Under the pieces are notes generated by a model that did not search any database, was not told the origin of the DNA, and saw nothing but the letters and a program-made list of their open reading frames with translations. A stretch of DNA of 5,605 bases from Burkholderiales bacterium. Its GTDB lineage: Bacteria > Pseudomonadota > Gammaproteobacteria > Burkholderiales > Burkholderiaceae_D. The stretch lies in contig SYFN01000019.1 in NCBI GenBank assembly GCA_005800405.1, positions 1 through 5,605 on the forward strand, written 5' to 3'. The translations under genes and the position numbers were made by a program. Every line of letters starts with the position of its first letter. Position 1 is the first letter of the stretch. Shown one piece after another: positions 1 to 5,057 of this stretch.

Positions 1-140
1 ATCTACGGTTACTGATGCAGAGCTTAAAATGATCGAAGATCGATTGAATCACCGCCCCAGAAAACGATTGGGATTTAAAACCCCGCATCAGGTGTTTCAT
101 GAATCTCTAAACCGTGTTGCACTTCGTACTTGAAACCACG
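1..140 (+). mobile_element. Right end of an IS30-family insertion sequence (partial)
   Basis: This is the terminal part of an insertion sequence that continues off the left edge of the window. It encodes the transposase C-terminus. The terminal inverted repeat probably overlaps the last codons, as is usual in the IS30 family. The same 140 bases occur inverted at 5457-5596 with a single mismatch (position 15 against 5582). Similarity stops abruptly after position 140, which I take as the element's edge. No target-site duplication can be tested because the other end is outside the window. Confidence 0.85.
2..133 (+). CDS. IS30-family transposase, C-terminal fragment
   Basis: The reading frame opens at the left edge and ends at TGA 131-133, giving the last 43 residues of a transposase. 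The segment [14 protein letters not shown] followed by a tail ending in VALRT is the characteristic C-terminus of IS30-family DDE transposases; the RP(R/K)K-LG-(F/Y)-TP block lies just after the catalytic Glu region. The enzyme would cut and join the ends of its own element. The catalytic DDE residues lie outside the window, so integrity cannot be judged. The stop codon falls inside the terminal repeat and overlaps a TTG in the ihfA frame (TTGA at 130-133). A second copy at the right edge differs by Asp to Ala near its start. Confidence 0.85.
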   Translation, partial: STVTDAELKMIEDRLNHRPRKRLGFKTPHQVFHESLNRVALRT

Positions 141-144
141 CATC

Positions 145-549
145 ATGAATCAAAGCAATCCTGCCGAAATGGAATCTGTTCTCGCCGCTGATTTGGGTCG
201 GGCCGTCATGGCCTCGCAGGCCCGTACCCGCGCCGAAAAAGAACTGCCCACATTGACCAAGGCAGAATTGGCCGAGCTGTTGTTCGAGCAAGTTGGGCTC
301 AACAAGCGCGAAGCAAAGGACATGGTCGAGACTTTTTTCAGCGAGATTCGCGACGCACTCGAGCGTGGCGAGTCGGTCAAACTATCCGGTTTTGGTAACT
401 TTCAGTTGCGTGACAAGTCGCAGCGGCCTGGGCGCAACCCCAAAACGGGCGAAGAGATTCCGATTAGCGCCAGGCGTGTCGTTACTTTTCATGCAGGCCA
501 AAAGCTCAAGGCCATGGTTGATGCTGCCACACAGCGCAATTCCGCTTAG
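145..549 (+). CDS. ihfA: Integration host factor subunit alpha (IHF-alpha)
   Basis: IHF-alpha pairs with IHF-beta to bind and sharply bend DNA in recombination, replication and transcription. From ATG 145 the protein has 134 residues. Residues 36-126 form the HU/IHF fold, starting at [23 protein letters not shown]. The DNA-binding arm signature runs from GFGNFQLRD (about 82-90) through RPGRNPKTG (94-102), with Pro99 as the intercalating proline. The 35 residues before the fold are longer than in E. coli, but such extensions occur in Burkholderiales. The start is uncertain: ATG 145 has no clear ribosome-binding site, TTG 130 lies inside the IS end, and ATG 169 and ATG 208 are in frame. The gene normally follows pheST; here an IS30 end lies 4 bases upstream of the ATG, so its expression probably depends on the element or on an internal promoter. 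merR follows after 24 bases. Confidence 0.95.
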   Translation: MNQSNPAEMESVLAADLGRAVMASQARTRAEKELPTLTKAELAELLFEQVGLNKREAKDMVETFFSEIRDALERGESVKLSGFGNFQLRDKSQRPGRNPKTGEEIPISARRVVTFHAGQKLKAMVDAATQRNSA

Positions 550-573
550 CACGCTGCCTGATTCTTTCACTAA

Positions 574-954
574 ATGAACGATCGCGCAGCCAAGCCGGTG
601 CTGGCTACCCTGCCTCCGATTCCTGCCAAACGGTATTTCACAATTGGCGAGGTGAGTGAGCTTTGCGGTGTAAAGCCTCATGTGCTGCGATATTGGGAGC
701 AGGAGTTCACTCAGCTCAAACCCGTAAAGCGGCGTGGTAATCGACGCTACTACCAGCATCATGAGGTCTTGTTGATTCGCCGTATTCGTGAGCTTTTGTA
801 TGAGCAGGGCTTTACGATCAGCGGCGCTCGTAACAAGCTTGACGCGCGTGCGCTGAATGAGCCCAGTCAGCAACCACCCGAAGAGCCAGTGGTCGCCGAC
901 CTTGCCCGGGTCCGGCAAGAGCTACAACAAATTCTGGCAGTGCTCGCCATCTGA
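574..954 (+). CDS. MerR-family transcriptional regulator
   Basis: This is a 126-residue regulator. Residues 21-46 are the winged helix-turn-helix of the MerR family (YFTIGEVSELCGVKPHVLRYWEQEF in outline), followed by the wing with RRGNRRYY (53-60) and a helix 2 region rich in Arg and Leu (64-80). The C-terminal part (about 106-126) is a short amphipathic helix suited to dimerisation. There is no cysteine cluster like the metal sites of MerR or CueR, so a metal role is unlikely. The context is typical: a small MerR-like gene of unknown target commonly follows ihfA in beta- and gammaproteobacteria. It starts 24 bases after the ihfA stop and is presumably co-transcribed. No strong Shine-Dalgarno sequence precedes ATG 574. 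The DNA target and effector are not known from the sequence. Confidence 0.92.
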   Translation: MNDRAAKPVLATLPPIPAKRYFTIGEVSELCGVKPHVLRYWEQEFTQLKPVKRRGNRRYYQHHEVLLIRRIRELLYEQGFTISGARNKLDARALNEPSQQPPEEPVVADLARVRQELQQILAVLAI

Positions 955-1000
955 AAATCCCGCTGTCTGCGCCCATCCCCATACGTTCCGATCGACAGGC

Positions 1001-1028
1001 AAAAAAAAGCCCGCTCGTGGAGCGGGCT
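1001..1028 (-). terminator. Intrinsic terminator of the minus-strand small RNA
   Basis: A perfect 9-bp stem AGCCCGCTC/GAGCGGGCT (1008-1016 with 1020-1028) has a 3-base loop. On the minus strand it runs into eight T residues (1001-1008, the last sharing the stem base). On the plus strand it is followed only by a mixed AT stretch, so it is oriented for minus-strand transcription. It may still partly stop transcription leaving merR. Confidence 0.85.
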
Positions 1029-1082
1029 GAATCTATATCTTAGGAGGAGACATAGAGGAGACTAGCAGAGTATCCTGCTTCG
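1001..1082 (-). ncRNA. Candidate CU-rich (anti-Shine-Dalgarno) small RNA
   Basis: On the minus strand, a compact, well-bounded RNA of about 80 nt can be drawn. It opens with a 5-bp hairpin (AGCAG/CTGCT, 1064-1068 with 1075-1079). Next come two copies of GUCUCCUC (complement of 1055-1062 and 1044-1051), both complementary to Shine-Dalgarno sequences. A 5-bp stem (1052-1056 with 1032-1036) places the second copy, extended to CUCCUCC, in a 15-nt loop. A strong intrinsic terminator closes it. There is no open reading frame of note. CU-rich-loop small RNAs are known in several proteobacteria, and I recall a Rfam family of toxic betaproteobacterial small RNAs with an anti-SD loop, to which this may belong; I could not check. 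The transcript is inferred from structure only. It runs opposite to merR and to the bactofilin genes. Confidence 0.6.
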
Positions 1083-1088
1083 CAAAAA

Positions 1089-1118
1089 ATAATGCAAATT
1101 CTAATTTCAAATAACTAA
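1089..1118 (-). promoter_or_regulatory. Possible promoter of the small RNA
   Basis: On the minus strand, CATTAT (1089-1094) matches the -10 consensus at four of six bases. An 18-base spacer separates it from TTAGTT (1113-1118), a poor -35 match. The whole stretch 1081-1140 is very AT-rich, as expected of a promoter. The start would fall near 1082, just before the first hairpin. The -35 is weak, so the placement is tentative. Confidence 0.3.
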
Positions 1119-1183
1119 CATAAAAATCAATATAACTATATCAACGGGCGGAGCGCTTTCTTCTGAAATAGAATTTGTCTGAT

Positions 1184-1218
1184 TGAATGAAAAAATATCA
1201 TTCATGAAACTATTTCAT
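1184..1218. promoter_or_regulatory. Two adjacent AT-rich inverted repeats, possible operator
   Basis: TGAATGA (1184-1190) and TCATTCA (1198-1204) form a 7-bp inverted repeat with a 7-base gap. The next arm pair, ATGAAA (1204-1209) and TTTCAT (1213-1218), begins on the last base of the first repeat. They lie about 60-95 bases upstream of the predicted bactofilin start site. No T-tract follows, so these look like protein-binding sites rather than terminators. The second repeat contains TGAAACTA, which recurs upstream of the M23 gene. Confidence 0.35.
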
Positions 1219-1244
1219 AAAATCTTTGTTTTACGGTAATTGTT

Positions 1245-1274
1245 TTGGGATTTTTGAATGTTTCGCCGTATAAT
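1245..1274 (+). promoter_or_regulatory. Sigma70-like promoter of the tandem bactofilin genes
   Basis: A perfect -10 hexamer TATAAT (1269-1274) is preceded, after an 18-base spacer, by TTGGGA (1245-1250), four of six matches to the -35 consensus. Transcription would begin near 1281 and give a leader of about 117 bases before the first bactofilin start codon. Confidence 0.6.
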
Positions 1275-1316
1275 TTCCTCGCGGATACGATTGGGAGCAG
1301 AGTACGGCTGACCGCA

Positions 1317-1342
1317 CCAAACCGAACAGCACGTCGGCTTGG
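1317..1342 (+). other. Hairpin in the bactofilin mRNA leader
   Basis: CCAA-A-CCGA (1317-1325) can pair with TCGG-C-TTGG (1334-1342): eight base pairs with one internal mismatch and an 8-base loop. It sits about 55 bases before the start codon, so it does not hide the ribosome-binding site directly. It may stabilise the leader or be incidental. Confidence 0.3.
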
Positions 1343-1397
1343 CCATACGGATGTAGCAAGTTGATCATTTTCTCGACCTGAAATCTTGGAGGCAGTG

Positions 1398-1757
1398 TTG
1401 GCGGAATCAAACCAAAGTGGATGTCTGACGGTAGGCGAAGGTGTCGTTCTCAACGGCACATTTGTTGTCCCTGATATTGCCTCTATCTCCGGCAGCATCG
1501 AGGGAGAAATCACAGCGCGCGAACTGATTGTTGCCAGCTCTGGCGTTATCAAAGGCAAGGTCACGGCAGAGATTATCGACTTGCGTGGCGAAATTCACGA
1601 CACGCTGACAGCGAATAAATCACTGTTTATTCGCTCGACGGGTAAGGCGCTGGGCTCAGTGCAGTACGCGGAAATCGAAATCGAAAAAGGTGGCGATCTT
1701 CAGGGTTCCTTGCAGAAGATTGATGGCGAGGGTGGGCCACCCTCGAGCTCCTATTGA
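1398..1757 (+). CDS. Bactofilin family protein (first of three)
   Basis: Bactofilins (DUF583 family) polymerise without nucleotide into filaments through a right-handed beta-helix, and often scaffold cell-wall enzymes at the membrane. This 119-residue protein is almost entirely that fold. Short beta repeats with Gly turns run from about residue 12 to 106, including GTFVVPDIASISGSIEGEI, VIKGKV and LGSVQYAEIEIEKGGDLQGSL. The C-terminus is short and polar (GEGGPPSSSY). I place the start at TTG 1398 because GGAGG (1388-1392) lies five bases upstream; GTG 1395 is too close to it and TTG 1386 overlaps it. The repeat is less regular than in the other two bactofilins and the usual MF start is missing, so this is a divergent paralogue. 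The next gene starts 17 bases after its stop, so the two are probably one operon. Confidence 0.85.
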   Translation: MAESNQSGCLTVGEGVVLNGTFVVPDIASISGSIEGEITARELIVASSGVIKGKVTAEIIDLRGEIHDTLTANKSLFIRSTGKALGSVQYAEIEIEKGGDLQGSLQKIDGEGGPPSSSY

Positions 1758-1774
1758 TATCAGGGCGTTGACAC

Positions 1775-2251
1775 GTGTTCAATAAACGACGAAACGACGA
1801 GCGAGACAAGGTGGCCATGACTAACGAGATCAGTCAGCCGGTGGCTGAGTCAGCACTACCGGAGCCAGAGATCGTGATGCCCGATCCCGAGCCATCAATG
1901 AATGGTAATGGTAACGGCGTTGGCAAGCCTACAGGCAATAACCTCAAGCCTTCGATCATCAGCGAGGGTTTTGAATTCATCGGTGAGATCCGATCCAGCG
2001 GCTACCTGACTATTGATGGCACCGTGCGCGGCACCTTGGCACTCCATTCCATTCAAATCGGCGTTACTGGTGTTCTCGATGGTAATGTGACCTGCGACAC
2101 CATGAATGTGAAGGGCAATTTTTCGGGTGCGCTCGATTGCCGTGATCTGACAATTGGTAGCCGCGCCGTCGTGGACGGTAAGGTCAGCTTCAAGAGCATC
2201 ACGATTCAGCGCGGTGGTGTCGTCAAAGGCGAGCTCAGGAAAAAAGCCTGA
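1775..2251 (+). CDS. Bactofilin family protein (second of three)
   Basis: This is a 158-residue bactofilin. Residues 1-13 form a basic, charged N-terminus (MFNKRRNDERDK) starting with the MF common in this family and often involved in membrane contact. Residues 20-55 are a flexible linker rich in Pro, Glu and Asp, then Asn-Gly repeats. Residues 60-154 are the beta-helix core, with regular hexapeptide-like turns such as GYLTIDGTVRGTL, GVLDGNV and GGVVKGEL. It ends in KKA. The start is a GTG with only a weak upstream AGGG (1762-1765). Since it lies 17 bases after the previous stop, translation may be coupled. It probably forms filaments, perhaps mixed with the product of the preceding gene; interaction with the M23 peptidase across the terminator is an inference from proximity. 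A strong terminator follows. Confidence 0.92.
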   Translation: MFNKRRNDERDKVAMTNEISQPVAESALPEPEIVMPDPEPSMNGNGNGVGKPTGNNLKPSIISEGFEFIGEIRSSGYLTIDGTVRGTLALHSIQIGVTGVLDGNVTCDTMNVKGNFSGALDCRDLTIGSRAVVDGKVSFKSITIQRGGVVKGELRKKA

Positions 2252-2267
2252 TCGTAAAAACGGGCAG

Positions 2268-2307
2268 GCAAGTAAAAAAGGCTGCGTGGGCAGCCTTTTT
2301 TACTTGC
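2268..2307. terminator. Bidirectional intrinsic terminator between convergent bactofilin genes
   Basis: An 18-bp perfect inverted repeat (2268-2285 with 2290-2307) surrounds the 4-base loop GTGG. The GC-rich tip GGCTGC/GCAGCC sits on an A-tract on one side and a T-tract on the other, so each strand ends in a stem followed by six T residues. It serves the plus-strand bactofilin (stop at 2251) and the minus-strand bactofilin (stop codon 2310-2312, only three bases away). Confidence 0.93.
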
Positions 2308-2309
2308 GT

Positions 2310-2741
2310 TTACTTCTTCTCTTGCGCCATCTTGATGACCGCCTGGGCGTCGGTCGTACTGGGCGTGTTGTTTTGTGTCTGGATCACCAAGCCCAGTAGC
2401 TTGGCACCGTGTTCAACGCCGATGGTGCCGTAGGTGATATCGCCACGTACCTCGGAGTCTTTGTGGAATTCTGCACGCTCGGTGGCGTAAATATTACCTT
2501 CGATTTTGCCAGCCACCATAACCCGGTGTGCGGTGATATCACCCGACACTTCGCCTGAGCGACCGATGGCTACCGTGACTTTTTTGTCTTTTGCTGTCTC
2601 GATATTCCCAATGACCTTGCCATCAATTCTCACGCTGTCGAGGAGCACAAGGCGACCATAGATCTCGGTCGTTGCACCGATCAAAGTGTCGAACTTCTCC
2701 TGTGTAGGTAACAGCTTGTTTTGCTTCATCTTACGGAACAT
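2310..2741 (-). CDS. Bactofilin family protein (third), partner of the M23 peptidase
   Basis: From ATG 2741 this is a 143-residue bactofilin. I chose this start because GGAG (2748-2751) lies six bases upstream and because MFRK matches the usual MF N-terminus; an in-frame ATG at 2765 would add eight residues. The core begins at FDTLIGATTEIYGRL (17-31), typical of bactofilins linked to M23 enzymes, and continues with turns such as VRIDGKVIGNI, GEVSGDI, GKIEGNI and SEVRGDI up to about residue 120. The tail (121-143) is polar. It lies downstream of the M23 gene on the same strand with a 125-base gap. Pairing of a bactofilin with a LytM-type peptidase is a known arrangement (for example CcmA with Csd peptidases in Helicobacter), where the filament positions wall cutting. 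That role is inferred here. Confidence 0.93.
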   Translation of the reverse strand: MFRKMKQNKLLPTQEKFDTLIGATTEIYGRLVLLDSVRIDGKVIGNIETAKDKKVTVAIGRSGEVSGDITAHRVMVAGKIEGNIYATERAEFHKDSEVRGDITYGTIGVEHGAKLLGLVIQTQNNTPSTTDAQAVIKMAQEKK

Positions 2742-2866
2742 CGCAATCTCCACAGCGCTTGTCATTCAGCCACAATTTAGCGCGATAAATATCCGTCCGG
2801 TTTTGCTTGTTGGTTCGTGCCACCGAACACTTGGCTGAACTAGATTACTGGGTGCGAGGCGACTGT

Positions 2867-3805
2867 CTAGACTTTCTCGCCACTCAGATGTGGCAGTACC
2901 TGCAAAGGGTTGATGACGCGGCCCTGATGAAAAACTTCGTAGTGCAGGTGAGGACCTGTTGACCGACCGGTGTTGCCCACTGCAGCGATACGATCCCCGC
3001 GTTTGACCCGCTGGCCTTCGGAAACGTACCGTGTACTGATATGCGCGTAGCGGGTCACGAAACCTTCCGCATGCGTGATCTCGACGATATTGCCGTAAGT
3101 GTCCTCCCAGCCGGAACGAGACACAGTGCCGTCAGCGGTCGCAAGAATCGGAGCACCCAGCGTGGAGGTAAAGTCTAATCCATCGTGTCGGCCCAACATG
3201 CCAGTGAAAGGGTCAGTCCGCATACCAAACCCACTGGAGAGTCGGAAACCGCCAGCAAGCGGCATACCGGTTGGGAGGGTCTTCAAGCGACTAAGTTCAC
3301 GTGACCAGTTGTCAGGCAGATTGCCGACCGTCTTATGAAACTGTCCGAATTCCTGAAGCAAGACATCGAACGTGGCATCTAGCGGCTGCCCTTGTAAGGA
3401 CAGTGAACGAATGGTGGGAAGCATAGGGCCACCTTTGCCATCTTCATTGACAGTGCGCCGGTCCTTGACCGAGGCGGGTGTTGCCAATTCCATGAATTGG
3501 TTCTTGAGGGTTTCAAGGTGACGTACATCCTGGGCTGTGGCTTCCAGCATGCTTTGAAGTTTAACGAGGCGCTCCCGGTAAACCGACTCCATTCGTTGCT
3601 GCTCTGCTTGGGTGGTGATACCGCCGAGGCTGCGCGCAAGTTCGGGGCGCACTTCGACCGCTATCTTGAATCCGATCAGGTAGAGCAGAAAGCCGAGCGT
3701 GACCAGAGCACTCGCCACCACGCCAAAGCCAATGAGCATTTTTTTTGCGGTGATCGAAACTTTGCGTACGGTGCCCGTCGGGCCTGAAACCCACATCAGC
3801 TGCAT
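2867..3805 (-). CDS. Membrane-anchored M23 (LytM-type) peptidoglycan endopeptidase
   Basis: M23 enzymes are zinc metallopeptidases that cut peptide cross-links in peptidoglycan. This 312-residue protein has a short basic cytoplasmic N-terminus (1-22), one membrane span (about 23-46), a coiled-coil-like periplasmic region (about 65-108) and a variable linker. The LytM domain runs from about 184 to 302. The zinc and catalytic residues appear complete: His207 and Asp211 in HDGLD, His255 in RYAHIS, and His286 and His288 in GPHLHYEV, so it should be active rather than a degenerate EnvC-type activator. The start ATG 3803-3805 has GGGGG eight bases upstream. The downstream bactofilin on the same strand suggests that the cytoplasmic tail or membrane span meets the bactofilin filament. 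In many Burkholderiales, as I recall, a similar peptidase sits beside secA; secA is not here. Confidence 0.94.
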   Translation of the reverse strand: MQLMWVSGPTGTVRKVSITAKKMLIGFGVVASALVTLGFLLYLIGFKIAVEVRPELARSLGGITTQAEQQRMESVYRERLVKLQSMLEATAQDVRHLETLKNQFMELATPASVKDRRTVNEDGKGGPMLPTIRSLSLQGQPLDATFDVLLQEFGQFHKTVGNLPDNWSRELSRLKTLPTGMPLAGGFRLSSGFGMRTDPFTGMLGRHDGLDFTSTLGAPILATADGTVSRSGWEDTYGNIVEITHAEGFVTRYAHISTRYVSEGQRVKRGDRIAAVGNTGRSTGPHLHYEVFHQGRVINPLQVLPHLSGEKV

Positions 3806-3834
3806 GAAACTAGCCCCCAGTTTTTTCTTCTGTG

Positions 3835-3848
3835 TTGCGTCGACGCAA
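3835..3848. repeat. 14-bp perfect palindrome in the M23 leader
   Basis: TTGCGTCGACGCAA is a perfect palindrome lying between the predicted M23 start site (near 3861) and the start codon at 3805. As RNA it would have no loop unless the central bases open; as DNA it could be a dimer-binding site just downstream of the promoter, a position that fits repression. Function is not known. Confidence 0.4.
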
Positions 3849-3867
3849 TGTGCCGCCAGAACCTCGG

Positions 3868-3896
3868 ATTATATGGATTTTTTCTCAATAATTCAC
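3868..3896 (-). promoter_or_regulatory. Promoter of the M23-bactofilin operon
   Basis: On the minus strand, a perfect -10 hexamer TATAAT (3868-3873) is preceded after 17 bases by GTGAAT (3891-3896), a weak -35 match (three of six). The run of A residues between them and the AT-rich surroundings support a promoter. Transcription would start near 3861, giving a leader of about 56 bases. Confidence 0.5.
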
Positions 3897-3911
3897 CAAA
3901 AAGACGCCCAA

Positions 3912-3931
3912 AGTTTCCTTAAGTGAAACTA
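3912..3931. promoter_or_regulatory. Inverted repeat upstream of the M23 promoter, possible operator
   Basis: AGTTTC (3912-3917) and GAAACT (3925-3930) form a 6-bp inverted repeat with a 7-base gap, about 50-70 bases upstream of the predicted M23 start site. The right arm extends to TGAAACTA (3924-3931), the same 8-mer found in the inverted repeat upstream of the tandem bactofilin promoter. The rest of the region down to 4055 shows only a GGCA/GGCT-rich stretch (about 3987-4008) and no convincing gene or terminator. Confidence 0.35.
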
Positions 3932-4055
3932 ATAATGCGCGATCTTGTCATTGTTGCCAGAGGGATTCCGCATAAAGACTCGCTTTGCAGGCAGGCAGGC
4001 TGGCTGGCGCAGCGGGGTGATGCGTCAAGCTCAAAAGCCAGCCGCCTCATTCAGC

Positions 4056-5057
4056 TCAAATATGCCGAGCCAGCACAACCGCTGCGGCTGAGCCGGTGCC
4101 CACCACGCGGCACCAGGCACGCAATGGCCAGGATGTCTTTGCGCCCGCGAGCGCAGCCGCTTCGTCTCGGTGATGTCGCTCGTCGGATTGGCAGCGCAAG
4201 AGCAAGGGGAGCAATCCCTCGGGGCCACCGTGGCTTTGAAGGTGATCGATTTGCTGCTGGTAGTGCTGATCAACGAAGACCTCAACCGCCGCGATGGTGG
4301 CATACACTGATCTGCACCCGAACAGTGCAGGTAACGCGCCTGTGAGCCAACCAGCGACTCGCCAAGGCCCCAGCAGGCGACTACATCGTGCTGGTGGAAA
4401 CCAGGCCTCGATCAGGCGCAGATGCTCTGCCTCTGTATGGCCATGCCGGCGGGCGAATTCGAGTAACTCTGCGTCACTGCGCCAAGCTGCGACAGCAGCG
4501 ATGCCCTCGTAGATTGCAACGGCACCGGTCTCTCCCGCATGATCAGATCTCAACTCGCGTTCCAGATAAACGGACAGCTGCGGCGCTGTCGCAGATGCTG
4601 GTGTTGATCGCGTTGAGTCGCTTCTTCGGACAATCTTCTGCATTACCGGTCGCACGACAAGAAAACCTCGATAGGCCAGTTCAAGCAGTGGCAGAACACC
4701 CGGCAGACGAGCCAGCTTTGCAAGCCAACGCCACCCCGGCAAACGTCGCCACATAGCGACAAAGGCGGCAGCATCATCGAGCCGCGAGCCATCAGCACGT
4801 TGCACATGAAAGCGTGCGAGCAATGCCGCGCGCTCTGCATTAGAACGCGTATCGCCCTCTGTCTCCCGACTGATATCGACAAAGAACAAGCCGCTATCAC
4901 CTTGACGCTCTGCGAGGCTCTTCACATGGGCGATTTCGCGGCGGCATAGGGGGCATGCGCCGTCATAGAGCACGGTCAGCGTGTCGGCGGTGGCAGGCAG
5001 ATTCATTTGGAGGTACCTTGGAGTAAAGCGCTGCGTGGTTGGGTGGTTAACTGACAC
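4056..5057 (-). CDS. coq7: Fusion of a DCC (DUF393) domain with Coq7-type demethoxyubiquinone hydroxylase
   Basis: This 333-residue protein has two parts. Residues 27-140 match the DCC/DUF393 family of thiol-oxidoreductase-like proteins, with LYDGACPLC giving Asp32, Cys35 and Cys38. After a Ser/Thr/Ala-rich linker (about 145-160), residues 163-333 match Coq7, the di-iron enzyme that hydroxylates demethoxyubiquinol late in ubiquinone synthesis at the membrane. The expected iron ligands are all visible: Glu176 in HAGETGAV, Glu209 and His212 in EAEH, Glu259 in AAVEVFVDQHY, and Glu293 and His296 in DERHH. There is no stop or frameshift between the parts. The start is either GTG 5057 (AGGA five bases upstream) or ATG 5006 (residue 18, AAGG nine bases upstream), which is closer to the DCC domain. 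Base composition is visibly richer in G+C than in the neighbours. No operon partner is evident. Confidence 0.88.
   Translation of the reverse strand: MSVNHPTTQRFTPRYLQMNLPATADTLTVLYDGACPLCRREIAHVKSLAERQGDSGLFFVDISRETEGDTRSNAERAALLARFHVQRADGSRLDDAAAFVAMWRRLPGWRWLAKLARLPGVLPLLELAYRGFLVVRPVMQKIVRRSDSTRSTPASATAPQLSVYLERELRSDHAGETGAVAIYEGIAAVAAWRSDAELLEFARRHGHTEAEHLRLIEAWFPPARCSRLLGPWRVAGWLTGALPALFGCRSVYATIAAVEVFVDQHYQQQIDHLQSHGGPEGLLPLLLRCQSDERHHRDEAAALAGAKTSWPLRAWCRVVGTGSAAAVVLARHI

Noticed and set aside
141..147. CATCATG next to both IS ends (141-147 and near 5447-5453) as a target-site duplication
   Set aside because: The two ends belong to different IS copies, the offset from the element edge differs, and IS30 elements usually make duplications of only 2-3 bases.
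382..918. 178-residue open frame on the minus strand across ihfA and merR
   Set aside because: It lies opposite two clearly recognised genes, has no family features, and is explained as a shadow of their codon use.
955..1000. A tRNA gene after merR, as I recall in some Burkholderiales
   Set aside because: No acceptor stem, T-loop (GGTTCGA-like) or CCA end could be found in this gap.
1041..1062. GGAGGAGA and GAGGAG as strong plus-strand ribosome-binding sites
   Set aside because: No start codon with an open frame follows at a suitable distance on the plus strand; the stretch fits better as the complement of the small RNA's CU-rich motifs.
3987..4043. GGCTGGC/GCCAGCC pairing as a terminator for the DCC-Coq7 gene
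   Set aside because: The loop is about 28 bases long and no T-tract follows on the minus strand.
3923..4756. Plus-strand open frames over the DCC-Coq7 gene (3923-4345, 4388-4756)
   Set aside because: They are antisense to a gene with intact catalytic motifs; the high G+C content removes stop codons by chance, and the peptides are low-complexity Arg/Ala-rich.
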